Positions 36,522-44,875 of a stretch of DNA of 64,000 nt are shown here, piece by piece (the stretch's first letter is position 1; each line of letters begins with the position of its first letter). The translations under genes and the position numbers were made by a program. The notes under the pieces were generated by a model. It saw only the letters and a program-made list of their open reading frames with translations, searched no databases and had not been told where the DNA came from. The DNA lies in the NCBI RefSeq assembly GCF_006065315.1, contig NZ_CP040749.1, positions 3,362,501 to 3,426,500 on the forward strand, written 5' to 3'. Source of the DNA: Aureibaculum algae (GTDB taxonomy: Bacteria; Bacteroidota; Bacteroidia; Flavobacteriales; Flavobacteriaceae).

Positions 36522-37808
36522 TTATCTTTTATCAATAAACAAAATGGGTTTTCTGCTCATTTTAGGGAATTTCAAGGCATTAATAGACTCAATATCATGT
36601 ATTTCTAACGTTGGCAATACTCTTAACTTGGCACGGCAATGGTCTTTAATACGGTCTAATAATTCGTGAGAAGGTGATTCTGTTCCAATTTTTATCAAGA
36701 TCTCATCCGTACCAATGTCATTATGAGAAATTTCTATGATGTAATTTTCAATGGCATCAAAATCATTTAATAAGTCATATAAGGCAGGTGGGTATAGCGT
36801 AGTACCCTTATATTTTACCATTTGTTTTTTTCTTCCCATAACAGGACTCAAACGCATTGTATTTCTACCACAAGCACAAGGTTCTCGATGCTCTCTAACA
36901 ATATCTCCCGTTTTAAAACGCAACAATGGCATCGCTTCAACACCCAAGGTAGTAATGGTTAATTCGCCATATTCCCCTTCTTTTACAGGATTGTTATCGT
37001 CATCTAATATTTCGGTAATGATAAGTTCAGGATGATGATGCCCGCCTTGTTTAGCTTCGCATTCCGTAAAAGCCGTACTCATTTCCGTGGACGCATAGGT
37101 AGAAAATAAGTCAATTTTCCACTTTGAAGTTATTTTATTTGCCAACAGGTTCAATGAAAAATCTTCGTTACGCAATGACTCTCCAATACAGATTACTCCT
37201 TTTACGCTAGACGCATTGTAATCTATCTTGTTGGCCTCGGCATAAGCAATCAGTTTTAATAAAAAAGAAGGTACAGCAATTAAATACTTAGGGTTAAATT
37301 TTAAAATAGAATCCCATTGTAATTCAGGTATACCCGCTCCTACCCTAATAATACTTGCTCCTAGTTTTCTGACTCCTAAAAAATACGCCAAACCTGCCAC
37401 AAATCGCCTGTCCATCGTTGTCATTAGCTGCACAGTGTCATTTTTAGTAACACCTGCACAGGCAAAAGAAATGGCTTCGTTATAGGCCAATCTATCTAAA
37501 TCAGCATCAGTCAACGCGAAGGTAACGGGGTTACCCATGGTACCTGAAGTTGTAACATAATCTACAATATCGTTTTTAGGCACACATAAAAAATCATCGT
37601 TATGAAGCTGTAAATCGTCTTTGGTAGTTACCGGAATTTTAGCTAAATCTGACAGTGTTTTAATGCTAGAAATAGCTATATTTTGAGAGGCAAATACTTT
37701 TTTATAGTACTTAGAATTTGCTTGAAGATACGTTAATAAGATCTGTAATTTCTCTTCCTGAAAATGTTGAATTTCAGCGGTAGATTTAGTTTCAATAGTT
37801 GGCGTCAT
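36522..37808 (-). CDS. PaaK-like adenylate-forming ligase (phenylacetate-CoA ligase family)
   Basis: Acyl-adenylate/CoA ligase of about 428 aa. The phosphate loop is TTSGTMGNPVTFALT near residue 88; downstream are STYASTEMSTAFTECE, the adenine/acyl site, and the C-terminal hinge RFKTGDIVREH. A four-Cys-like patch (ECE and PCACGRNT) lies between core and hinge. Start taken at 37808 (MTPTIETK); an ATG three codons upstream is possible. No phenylacetate catabolic genes are nearby, so the substrate is uncertain; many Bacteroidota use such enzymes in lipid or pigment synthesis. Confidence 0.86.
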   Translation of the reverse strand: MTPTIETKSTAEIQHFQEEKLQILLTYLQANSKYYKKVFASQNIAISSIKTLSDLAKIPVTTKDDLQLHNDDFLCVPKNDIVDYVTTSGTMGNPVTFALTDADLDRLAYNEAISFACAGVTKNDTVQLMTTMDRRFVAGLAYFLGVRKLGASIIRVGAGIPELQWDSILKFNPKYLIAVPSFLLKLIAYAEANKIDYNASSVKGVICIGESLRNEDFSLNLLANKITSKWKIDLFSTYASTEMSTAFTECEAKQGGHHHPELIITEILDDDNNPVKEGEYGELTITTLGVEAMPLLRFKTGDIVREHREPCACGRNTMRLSPVMGRKKQMVKYKGTTLYPPALYDLLNDFDAIENYIIEISHNDIGTDEILIKIGTESPSHELLDRIKDHCRAKLRVLPTLEIHDIESINALKFPKMSRKPILFIDKR

Positions 37809-38051
37809 GCAATACATATGTGAGAGGGCTAAAGTATGAAAAAAGTGGACAGTAAAAAAAGTTTACAGCTGGCAGTATTTAGCTCTCTGGCTTTTTGAAC
37901 TGTTTACAACACGCCGTTAATAAAAATAACCTAGGGTACAGAGCAGTGTTTCTAGTCCATTTTTAAAATTAGAATTTATTTTAACAGAATATTAAGAAGT
38001 TGGCAAGGTTTTAGATAAACCTCTACTTTTACTAACAAAAACTTCATTAAA

Positions 38052-38612
38052 ATGAGAAAACTACAATTGTTGAGCCTATTCACTATTATTTCTTTAACCA
38101 CCGCCTTTGCACAAGAAGAATGTGATGAACTAAAAATGGTACTGAGTAACAAAGAAGCTGTAATAGCTACGCAAAAAGAGGCTATTGCAAAACAGCAAAA
38201 AGAAATAGCATACTACCAAGAGACACTAAATTTAATTAATTCCAAAATTTCTTCAGAAACAAACGACGTTACGTTTAAAATTACTTCAGCAACCGGCGAT
38301 ACTAACTCTGCAGAAGTTCTTATTGAAGGTCTAATGATAAATAATGGTGTATTACGAATGATGCAAATTGGTAGTACCGAAGCGTTTGACCCACAAGGAA
38401 ATAGCTTAAAGTACTCAAAATTAAACATTGGTCTTGGTAAACGTGTAGATAAATTATTCAGTGATGTACCTGTAAAATTCTCAGCCTCCTTAAAAGGGGT
38501 GATAGAAGGGACTCCATTTATTAAAAGTTTGGTAGTAAAATTTTACACAAAAAGTAGTGGCCCTCAAAAAACAATCAGTGTTGCCTTTAAAAACATCCCT
38601 GTAGTCTGGTAA
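38052..38612 (+). CDS. Secreted protein with coiled-coil segment, function unknown
   Basis: Protein of 186 aa with a signal peptide (MRKLQLLSLFTIISLTTAFAQ). A short coiled coil follows (about 28-62, NKEAVIATQKEAIAKQQKEIAYYQ), then a beta-rich domain (about 70-185). Segments such as VLIEGLMINNGVLRMMQIGSTEAFDPQG suggest an immunoglobulin-like fold. No named family is recognised. It stands alone. Confidence 0.75.
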   Translation: MRKLQLLSLFTIISLTTAFAQEECDELKMVLSNKEAVIATQKEAIAKQQKEIAYYQETLNLINSKISSETNDVTFKITSATGDTNSAEVLIEGLMINNGVLRMMQIGSTEAFDPQGNSLKYSKLNIGLGKRVDKLFSDVPVKFSASLKGVIEGTPFIKSLVVKFYTKSSGPQKTISVAFKNIPVVW

Positions 38613-38771
38613 TAAAACACAGAATGCCTCCCTATATTATTTTGAATACTATTTATATCACAAAAAACAGATATCAATGAGGTAGTAAAACCGCTTATAA
38701 GAAAGAATTTTATGAGTATGAGAGCATGTAAGGAAGAAATTTAAACAATCTTGCAATGGCTAAAGTGCTAT

Positions 38772-40274
38772 TCAAAAAAGTTGAGGACAACGATACATTT
38801 CCATGGTTTCTTCCATTGTTTTCTTAAATCGGTGTATCAATTCCTGAATTTCTGCCTCATTATACGATGCAAAACCTATACGGATACAATTGTGACCTAA
38901 CTTAGCACTATCATATCGTTGCCAATTGCCAATTTCTAAGTTGTACTTTTTGGCAACTTCAGCAACAGTTGCCCATGAATATTTTGAATTCAACTTGGCC
39001 CAAACTGCCATCCCTCCTATGGGCGTATCAAACTCAATACAACTGCCCAATTCATCTTTTAATAATTTACAAAACAAATTGCGTCGTTGCTGATAAATTT
39101 TCATCACCTTACGAATATGCCGATCTAAATCGCCCGACTTTATAAAATCAGCAAATGTTAATTCTAGTAAGGCATCCCCTTGCCTGTCTACAACACCTCT
39201 TAATTTCGAAGCTTCATCAACAAATTCTTTTGAAGCAATTAAATAACCAATTCTAAAAACGGGAGCTACTGTTTTACAAACCGAACCAATGTATATTACG
39301 TTTCCGTTGGTATCGTGACTCGCTAATGGTAAAATTGGAGCGTGATTGTAATTAAAATCGTAATCATAATCATCTTCAATTATTGCAAAATTATAGTGCT
39401 TTGCAAGGTTTAAAAGGTGAATTCTCCTTTTGGCTGAAAGCGTTACGGTTGTTGGGTGATGATGATGAGAAGTTACATATACCGCCTTTATTTGTTTTTG
39501 TTTACAGAGCTTTTCAATGACATCAGTTTGCATTCCGTTTTTATCTACCAAAACACGCTCTAGGGTAGCTTGTTGATTTAAAAAAGTAATATCTGCCGAC
39601 AAATAATTGGTGTTTCCAACCACCACCACATCATCTTTTTGAAGTAACAACTGTGAAGATAACCAAATTCCCATTTGGCTACCACGCGTTATCAATACAT
39701 TTTCTTTAGAGATATGCAAACCTCTGGTAGCATTTAAATAAGTCACCAAAACTTCTCGCAACGTATCATTTCCATATGTAGAGCCGTAAGATAAGTGTTC
39801 AAAAACGTTTTTTTTAGAAGAAATCCGTCGATAGGTTCTTGCAATTTCATCCATGGGCGTTAATCTCGCATCTGAAACACCATCATCAAAATACAAAAAT
39901 TCTTCCTTCCTTTTGGCAAGGCTTTTAGGTGAGATATTATTCTTATAAAAAGAAAATCCCGTATCCATTTTTAAATCAGAAAGGACAGTATCATCTAATT
40001 TTTGCTGATTTAGTACTGGTAAATTACGATGTACAAAAGTTCCTTTTTTAGGAATACTTTCTACCCACCCCTGAAGCAACAACTCTTCATAACAAGCAAC
40101 AATTGTTTTCCGATGCACATGGAGCTGTGCCGCCAAGGTTCTACTACCAGGAAGCTTCGTGGTAGGTGCCAAGGTTTGATTTTTTATAAACTGAATAATT
40201 TGATTAGACAGTTGTAAATACAACGCCTGATTGCTATTTCTATCAAATTGAATACTGGTTTTGTACGGAAACAT
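38772..40274 (-). CDS. MocR/PdxR-like transcriptional regulator (GntR HTH plus aminotransferase domain)
   Basis: Regulator of 500 aa. An N-terminal GntR winged helix (about 10-80: KLPGSRTLAAQLHVHRKTIVACYEELLLQGW) joins a fold-type-I aminotransferase domain (about 130-490). The PLP-binding Lys is Lys334 in SVCKTVAP, after the conserved EDDYDYDF. Such proteins sense PLP or amino-acid adducts, repress themselves and activate a divergent operon. Here the divergent operon encodes a PNPOx-fold protein. Operator-like TGGAC repeats lie just upstream of its start. Confidence 0.94.
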   Translation of the reverse strand: MFPYKTSIQFDRNSNQALYLQLSNQIIQFIKNQTLAPTTKLPGSRTLAAQLHVHRKTIVACYEELLLQGWVESIPKKGTFVHRNLPVLNQQKLDDTVLSDLKMDTGFSFYKNNISPKSLAKRKEEFLYFDDGVSDARLTPMDEIARTYRRISSKKNVFEHLSYGSTYGNDTLREVLVTYLNATRGLHISKENVLITRGSQMGIWLSSQLLLQKDDVVVVGNTNYLSADITFLNQQATLERVLVDKNGMQTDVIEKLCKQKQIKAVYVTSHHHHPTTVTLSAKRRIHLLNLAKHYNFAIIEDDYDYDFNYNHAPILPLASHDTNGNVIYIGSVCKTVAPVFRIGYLIASKEFVDEASKLRGVVDRQGDALLELTFADFIKSGDLDRHIRKVMKIYQQRRNLFCKLLKDELGSCIEFDTPIGGMAVWAKLNSKYSWATVAEVAKKYNLEIGNWQRYDSAKLGHNCIRIGFASYNEAEIQELIHRFKKTMEETMEMYRCPQLF

Positions 40275-40318
40275 CTGGACTATTAAATATATCTATTCTG
40301 GACGATTATGACAGTCCA
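40274..40318. promoter_or_regulatory. Candidate MocR operator (TGGAC direct and inverted repeats)
   Basis: Two direct repeats TCTGGAC begin at 40274 and 40297, 23 bp apart, and the second pairs with GTCCA (40314-40318) as the palindrome TGGAC-N10-GTCCA. Spaced direct repeats plus an inverted half-site are typical of MocR/GabR/PdxR binding sites. The sites lie downstream of the mocR promoter and upstream of the divergent promoter, fitting autorepression plus activation. Confidence 0.6.
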
Positions 40319-40348
40319 CAAATATATTATTTTTGAAGTGTAAAACAA
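40319..40348 (-). promoter_or_regulatory. Minus-strand promoter of the MocR gene
   Basis: Read on the minus strand: TTG (40348-40346), 19-bp spacer, TATATTTG (40326-40319). This is an excellent Bacteroidetes consensus promoter, about 45 nt before the start codon. Confidence 0.7.
40328..40335 (+). promoter_or_regulatory. -7 box (TATTTTTG) of the GNAT-DUF1272-PNPOx operon
   Basis: Perfect TAnnTTTG 22 nt before the GNAT ATG. No TTG is present at the -33 position, which is instead occupied by the TGGAC-N10-GTCCA palindrome. This suggests an activator-dependent promoter. Confidence 0.62.
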
Positions 40349-40357
40349 AACCGCCCT

Positions 40358-40861
40358 ATGATTCATCTCGAAAAATTTAATCAATCAGATTATAACAGGT
40401 TAATCAACTGGATTACTTCAGAAGAGCAAATGGTACTTTTTAGTGGACAAATATTCGATTACCCCATTACCAACAGTCAACTTGATAGGTATCTTGACTG
40501 TACCGATAGGTTGGTATATAAAGCAATTCAAACGGACACCAATGAAGTTATTGGTCATGCCGAATTAAATGCTATCAATGTAAGAAGTAGCAGTGCACGA
40601 ATTTGTCGGGTTTTAATTGGCGATAAAAACGCTAGAAACAAAGGTATTGGAAGTTTAATTATCAAGGAATTGGTACGTATCGGTTTTACAGAACTCAAAC
40701 TGCACCGCATAGATTTAGGGGTACATGATTTTAATACCCAAGCCTTAAAATGTTATGAAAAATGCGGATTTAAAATAGAAGGTTTACTCAAAGATAATAT
40801 GAAATTTGGCACTGAATTTTGGTCATCATACAATATGAGTTTACTCAACAACAAAATATAA
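40358..40861 (+). CDS. GNAT family N-acetyltransferase
   Basis: Acetyl-CoA-dependent acetyltransferase of 167 aa (RimJ/RimL-like branch). The acetyl-CoA-binding segment is RVLIGDKNARNKGIGSLIIKELVRI (pyrophosphate loop around residue 100). The C-terminal HDFNTQALKCYEKCGFKIEG is the conserved final strand-helix of the fold. First gene of a three-gene plus-strand operon with DUF1272 and PNPOx-like genes, divergent from the MocR regulator. Substrate unknown; amine or amino-acid acetylation is plausible. Confidence 0.92.
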   Translation: MIHLEKFNQSDYNRLINWITSEEQMVLFSGQIFDYPITNSQLDRYLDCTDRLVYKAIQTDTNEVIGHAELNAINVRSSSARICRVLIGDKNARNKGIGSLIIKELVRIGFTELKLHRIDLGVHDFNTQALKCYEKCGFKIEGLLKDNMKFGTEFWSSYNMSLLNNKI

Positions 40862-40884
40862 AAACAATATAAAATAGAAATAGT

Positions 40885-41175
40885 TTGTTAGAAATAAGAC
40901 CCAATTGCGAACATTGCAACAAAGATTTACCAAACACAGCCACAGATGCCATGATTTGCTCTTTTGAATGTACATATTGCAAAACATGTGCACTTGAAAT
41001 TTTCGAAAATGTATGTCCTAGTTGTTCCGGTAATTTTGTGGAACGCCCTATTAGGCCACAACAAGAAATAAGGCAACACCCTGCTTCAAATGAACGTATT
41101 TTTAAACCAAAAGAGTTGGAAAAAGCAAAAATAAATACTGAAAAATTTAAAAACCTATCCCCAGAAAAAAGATAA
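40885..41175 (+). CDS. DUF1272 domain-containing small Cys-rich protein
   Basis: Protein of 96 aa starting at TTG: a stop codon lies five codons upstream with no ATG, and LEIRPNCEHC is where the family begins. Eight Cys in the first 52 residues (CEHC, CSFECTYCKTC, CPSC) form a zinc-ribbon-like fold typical of DUF1272. The C-terminal 40 residues are a charged tail. It sits 23 nt after the GNAT gene and 2 nt before the PNPOx gene, so it is co-transcribed. Confidence 0.88.
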   Translation: MLEIRPNCEHCNKDLPNTATDAMICSFECTYCKTCALEIFENVCPSCSGNFVERPIRPQQEIRQHPASNERIFKPKELEKAKINTEKFKNLSPEKR

Positions 41176-41177
41176 TT

Positions 41178-41840
41178 ATGAAGGAATATTCAAAATCGAA
41201 ATTAAACAGAGTAAAGCGTGGACAAATTAGAGCTACTTATGATGTTGAAAAAATCAACACCATTTTAGATGCTGGTTTTATAGGCTATGTAAGTTATGTA
41301 TATCAAGGTGGAGCTATTACGTTACCCATGGCTTATGGAAGAAAAGACAACAAAGTGTATTTGCATGGCTCGCAAGCCAACAGAATGTTACTCGCTTTAT
41401 TAGAAGCAAAACAAATGAGCATAACGGTTATGCATTTAGACGCATTAGTTTTGGCTCGTTCTGGTTTACACCATTCTGTAAACTATCGTTCTGCAACGGT
41501 ATTTGGTACCGTAAAAAATATAGTAAATCCAAAAGAAAAAGAGGCAGCTCTTCATTGTTTTATGGAACATATGATGAAAGGAAGATGGGACGGAATTAGA
41601 CCCATGCATCCAGAAGAAATAGACCGAACTTTAGTCGTAGAAATGACTATAGAAAATGCCTCTGCTAAAATTAGAGATGTGGGTGTGGGCGACGAACCTG
41701 AAGATTACGAATTAGAGGTCTGGGCAGGTTTAGTTCCTATAAAGCAAGTTGCCGAATATCCAATTGTTGATAAAGGGTTACCTCAACAACTAGATATTCC
41801 GAAACATGTATTGGATTATTATGAGCAACACAAAGCATAA
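41178..41840 (+). CDS. Pyridoxamine 5'-phosphate oxidase family (FMN split-barrel) protein
   Basis: Flavin-binding split-barrel protein of 220 aa, resembling NimA-like or PNPOx-like members rather than canonical PdxH. The N-terminal barrel contains GFIGYVSYVYQGGAITLPMAYGRKDNKVYLHGSQANRM. LDALVLARSGLHHSVNYRSATVFG forms the dimer and FMN site. The last about 45 residues (AKIRDVGVGDEPEDYELEVWAGLVP) match the family tail. The divergent PLP-binding MocR regulator probably controls it. Confidence 0.9.
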   Translation: MKEYSKSKLNRVKRGQIRATYDVEKINTILDAGFIGYVSYVYQGGAITLPMAYGRKDNKVYLHGSQANRMLLALLEAKQMSITVMHLDALVLARSGLHHSVNYRSATVFGTVKNIVNPKEKEAALHCFMEHMMKGRWDGIRPMHPEEIDRTLVVEMTIENASAKIRDVGVGDEPEDYELEVWAGLVPIKQVAEYPIVDKGLPQQLDIPKHVLDYYEQHKA

Positions 41841-41914
41841 AAATACGTGGACAACTCATGAACAATGTATGAAACACTTTTATTTAGATATAAAAAAAAT
41901 AAAATTTAATTTAT

Positions 41915-41922
41915 TAACTTTG
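41915..41922 (+). promoter_or_regulatory. -7 box (TAACTTTG) upstream of the serine hydrolase gene
   Basis: TAnnTTTG match about 110 nt before the ATG at 42032. Confidence 0.45.
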
Positions 41923-42031
41923 AATGCATTATCACTTAAAGAAAACAGTATGTAAATAGTTACCTTTTTGTTTGGCAATTAAATTTGACAATAGCTACAA
42001 AAAAACGAGTGATTGCAAATATGACTTTATT

Positions 42032-43063
42032 ATGAAACCTCAAATAAAACGTATACTTAGAATCCTATTTATTATGGCAAGTATAGGCTCTCTGTACTTT
42101 GTACCGTGGATTCTTGTAAAAGCATGGATAATGCCACTACCCGATACCGTTCAAGAACAAGTAAATAAGGCGATAACGTACGGTTTTGACGGAATGATTG
42201 TGTATGTTGATGAAGCAGGCAAGCCGCCGGCATTTTACGCAGCAGGATATAAAAACAGAGCAGAAAAAACACCCGCCGATCCAACATCATTATTTAAAAT
42301 TGCCAGTATAAGTAAATTGTATGTGGCGGTTGCCATTACAAAGCTGGTACATAACAAACGTTTGTCCTTAGATGAAACCCTTGCCCATTACTTTCCTGAA
42401 TTGGTAGGAAAAATTGCATATGCAGATAAAATCACCCTCAGAATGATGGTGCAACACCGTAGTGGCATTCCCAATTACGTAGACCATCCCCATTTTTGGG
42501 ATAATCCGTCAAAAAATAATGAAGAAGCCCTTGCTTATGCATTAGATATGCCACCGACCTTTAAACCCGATACTGATTATGGGTACTCAAACACCAATTA
42601 TTTGTTACTCCGTAGGCTTATAAAAAAAACAGTGGGTTATGATGACCACCAATATATAAAGGAAGTTATTTTAACACCTTTAGGTCTGAAAAATACGTTT
42701 GGATCTTTGAATGAAGTACACATAGGTGATGTTATGAGTGGCTATTATGTGGGGTATGACGACGATTTTAAAACAGATAATGTGGGTATGCTAGCTACTG
42801 CTGAAGATGTGGGTACATTTATACGAGCATTAAATGAGGGTACTGTATTTGACACAGGCGAACAAGAAATCTACAGTTCTATTTACGAGTATGAGCACAC
42901 CGGATTGGTACCTGGCTACCAAAGCATTGCAAAATACCATAAAGACATAGACACCGTAGTTATTCAATTTACGAGTACTACAAATTTTGACGGCTACAAC
43001 TGGAATTTATCAGAGATTTTTTACAGTAGAGTTGTAAAAATAGTGAAGAAAAGTCGATACTAA
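42032..43063 (+). CDS. Serine hydrolase, beta-lactamase/DD-peptidase (class C-like) family
   Basis: Envelope enzyme of 343 aa from ATG 42032; a TTG 20 codons upstream would place the membrane segment internally. An N-terminal membrane anchor (about 8-28) is followed by the beta-lactamase fold. The catalytic SxxK motif is SISK in FKIASISKLYVAV, and the YxN motif is YSNTNY. The third KTG-like motif is replaced by HTG near residue 298 (EYEHTGLVPGY), as in many esterase-like members. Substrate unknown. Confidence 0.88.
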   Translation: MKPQIKRILRILFIMASIGSLYFVPWILVKAWIMPLPDTVQEQVNKAITYGFDGMIVYVDEAGKPPAFYAAGYKNRAEKTPADPTSLFKIASISKLYVAVAITKLVHNKRLSLDETLAHYFPELVGKIAYADKITLRMMVQHRSGIPNYVDHPHFWDNPSKNNEEALAYALDMPPTFKPDTDYGYSNTNYLLLRRLIKKTVGYDDHQYIKEVILTPLGLKNTFGSLNEVHIGDVMSGYYVGYDDDFKTDNVGMLATAEDVGTFIRALNEGTVFDTGEQEIYSSIYEYEHTGLVPGYQSIAKYHKDIDTVVIQFTSTTNFDGYNWNLSEIFYSRVVKIVKKSRY

Positions 43064-43189
43064 GATCAGACATTTCAGCTACACTACGATATAAAATGTT
43101 AAAGCTATTTATGGAGCAGTAAATGATAAAAAAAATAATGTATTTTTACCCCATAAACATATTTAACAAATCTCGATTCCCCCATTTTT

Positions 43190-43630
43190 ATGAAATATTT
43201 TAGCACTATCCTAATCCTTCTTTTTATAGCTACCACATTATTATATTCTTGTAGAATTGACCCAAAAGCAGCCCCTAAGGCTAAAACAACCAAATCTATT
43301 ACTGGAGAACCTGCTCAAAATGCAAGTGGCGTTTGGCACTATACCTGTCTAAGTGGTTGTGCTGGTGGTGCTGGTGCGGCTGGTATGTGTGAGACTTGTG
43401 GAAACCCCTTAGTACATAATACGGTTTATCATGGTGGTAGTACACCAACACCAACAGGCCCTAATGCTAATGCCCCCTTTGTTGTACCACCTGCTACAAC
43501 AAGTGCTACTAATGCAAATGGAGTTTGGCATTACACCTGTAGTAAAGGATGTGCTGGAGGTGCTGGAGCAGCTGGCTCTTGTGTTAATTGTGGAAACACA
43601 TTGGCTCATAACCAAGCGTATCACCAGTAA
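43190..43630 (+). CDS. Lipoprotein with duplicated Cys/His zinc-ribbon-like domain
   Basis: Protein of 146 aa with a lipoprotein signal (LLYSC, Cys20). Two near-identical modules of about 38 residues follow (about 47-82 and 109-145), each reading GVWHYTC..GCAGGAGAAG.C..CG..L.HN..YH. The spacing C-x3-C and C-x2-C-G-x2-L resembles the heavy-metal-binding domain (YTCPMH..CPxCGM.L) of copper-handling proteins, in degenerate form. The linker is Pro/Thr/Ala-rich. A surface metal-binding role is inference. It opens the accessory region. Confidence 0.8.
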   Translation: MKYFSTILILLFIATTLLYSCRIDPKAAPKAKTTKSITGEPAQNASGVWHYTCLSGCAGGAGAAGMCETCGNPLVHNTVYHGGSTPTPTGPNANAPFVVPPATTSATNANGVWHYTCSKGCAGGAGAAGSCVNCGNTLAHNQAYHQ

Positions 43631-43948
43631 AACATACGCCACCCCAATATTTCATAGAATTTATTAATTCAATAACTCCATAGTTTTAGAAACACTAAAC
43701 AACCTGTAATTGTAAATAAAACAGTGCACTCACTTTAACATGCATTTGTTGAAATGCATTAACTTTGGATAGCTCGCTAACCAGCACTTAACTTTTCTAT
43801 CCGTAATATTTGAAAATTAGATGTGGTTTAAGCGAAAATAACGTTTAACGTTAAAAGGAAATAAGCACTCCCGAAGCGTCGGGACGTTTGTACAATAGTT
43901 GCCATACATTAACGGAACGCACTCAAAATAGAAAATAGTAATAAAATT
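43631..43948 (+). repeat. R1 intergenic repeat, copy 1, with -7 box and CCCGA hairpin
   Basis: A 318-base gene-free stretch. The R1 segment (about 43674-43830) includes ACTCCATAGTTTTAGAAACA, a TAACTTTG -7 box at 43760-43767, then GCTCGCTAAC and CTTTTCTAT, shared with four other copies to 51 kb. A perfect hairpin TCCCGA-AGCG-TCGGGA (43869-43884) lies in the leader before the next gene and recurs in copy 2. Confidence 0.75.
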
Positions 43949-44149
43949 ATGGATAAAAAAAAAGAAAATAAAGGAAGTCTGATTTCAAGTATTGGTGGAT
44001 TATTTACAATAATTGGAATGACATTATTAACATTGAAAAGTTCAGCTATATTTTATCTTTCTTTTACAATACTTGGTGTGGTTTTAGCTGCTTATGGCGT
44101 TTTTGTAATGCTTAAAGCAGGACAAATAGGTGGAAATAATAAAAAATAA
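43949..44149 (+). CDS. Small two-TM membrane protein of unknown function
   Basis: Protein of 66 aa with a charged N-terminus (MDKKKENKGS) and two hydrophobic helices (about 13-30 and 32-55), ending in a Lys/Asn-rich tail. No family recognised. It is the first gene behind an R1 repeat promoter, with a leader of about 180 nt. Confidence 0.6.
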   Translation: MDKKKENKGSLISSIGGLFTIIGMTLLTLKSSAIFYLSFTILGVVLAAYGVFVMLKAGQIGGNNKK

Positions 44150-44266
44150 ATAACCTTGAATTTTCAATAAAATTGAGAACGAGAATCAAATCGAGCTTTT
44201 TAGTAAGTTAGTGGGATAAAAATCTGAATTGGAAACTAAAAAAAGTCTTGCCTCTATTACAAAGTG

Positions 44267-44293
44267 CCAATTGTTTTACTTTAACACACTAAA
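44267..44293 (+). repeat. R3 intergenic repeat, copy 1
   Basis: The 27-bp segment beginning CCAATTGTTTTACTTTAACA, ending about 10 nt before the EF-hand-like gene, closely matches a segment at 44876-44902 upstream of the LURP-one-like gene. Confidence 0.5.
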
Positions 44294-44304
44294 TATAATA
44301 CTAA

Positions 44305-44823
44305 ATGAAAATTGAACGAATATTAATAGTATTATTAGCTATAATTAGTATCGTAATTGGAATTAAATACTATCAAGTAAATGAAATTAACAAAAATTTA
44401 ATGAATAGTAAAAACTTCAATTCTAAATGGAGTCCAAGTGAAGAAATGCTAAATAGTTATTGGAAAAATAACAACAAACTATCTAACCAGTATATTGACC
44501 GAAACTTTGATAATAATTATGAGATTATAAATACATATGATTACGTCGGAAAATTAACACAGTCAAGTTATGACTCCAATGAAAATGGAATTTATGAACG
44601 GAATAAAATTTTTAATGTTATTGGAGAGGTGGTTGGAGCCTGCAATGATAAGGACGAAGATGGAGCAATAGATGAATTAATTATGTCTTTGGATAATAAT
44701 AATGAATTGAAATTTATTGATTCTGATATTGATGGGCGTTATGAAAAAGTAATTATGACTAATAAAAAAATTCATAAAATTACTGAGATTAATATTGATA
44801 GTTTATTTAATCACGAATACTAA
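44305..44823 (+). CDS. Membrane-anchored protein with EF-hand-like loops
   Basis: Protein of 172 aa with an N-terminal membrane anchor (about 5-24), then an extracytoplasmic domain. Three D-x-[DN]-x-[DN]-G-like loops are spaced through the second half: DSNENGIYE near 91, DKDEDGAIDE near 116, and DSDIDGRYE near 137. They resemble calcium-binding loops of the dockerin/EF-hand type. No named family is recognised. It is flanked by R3 repeat segments. Confidence 0.65.
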   Translation: MKIERILIVLLAIISIVIGIKYYQVNEINKNLMNSKNFNSKWSPSEEMLNSYWKNNNKLSNQYIDRNFDNNYEIINTYDYVGKLTQSSYDSNENGIYERNKIFNVIGEVVGACNDKDEDGAIDELIMSLDNNNELKFIDSDIDGRYEKVIMTNKKIHKITEINIDSLFNHEY

Positions 44824-44875
44824 ATCTTTTGCAGTCAAGTCTTAACACAAACCAGTACATTTATTTACAAATTAT

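Noticed and set aside
43409..43642. Overlapping Cys-rich minus-strand and His-rich plus-frame ORFs on the duplicated lipoprotein
   Set aside because: Produced by the repeated codon pattern of the GVWHYTC modules; the lipoprotein frame has the signal peptide and conserved motifs.
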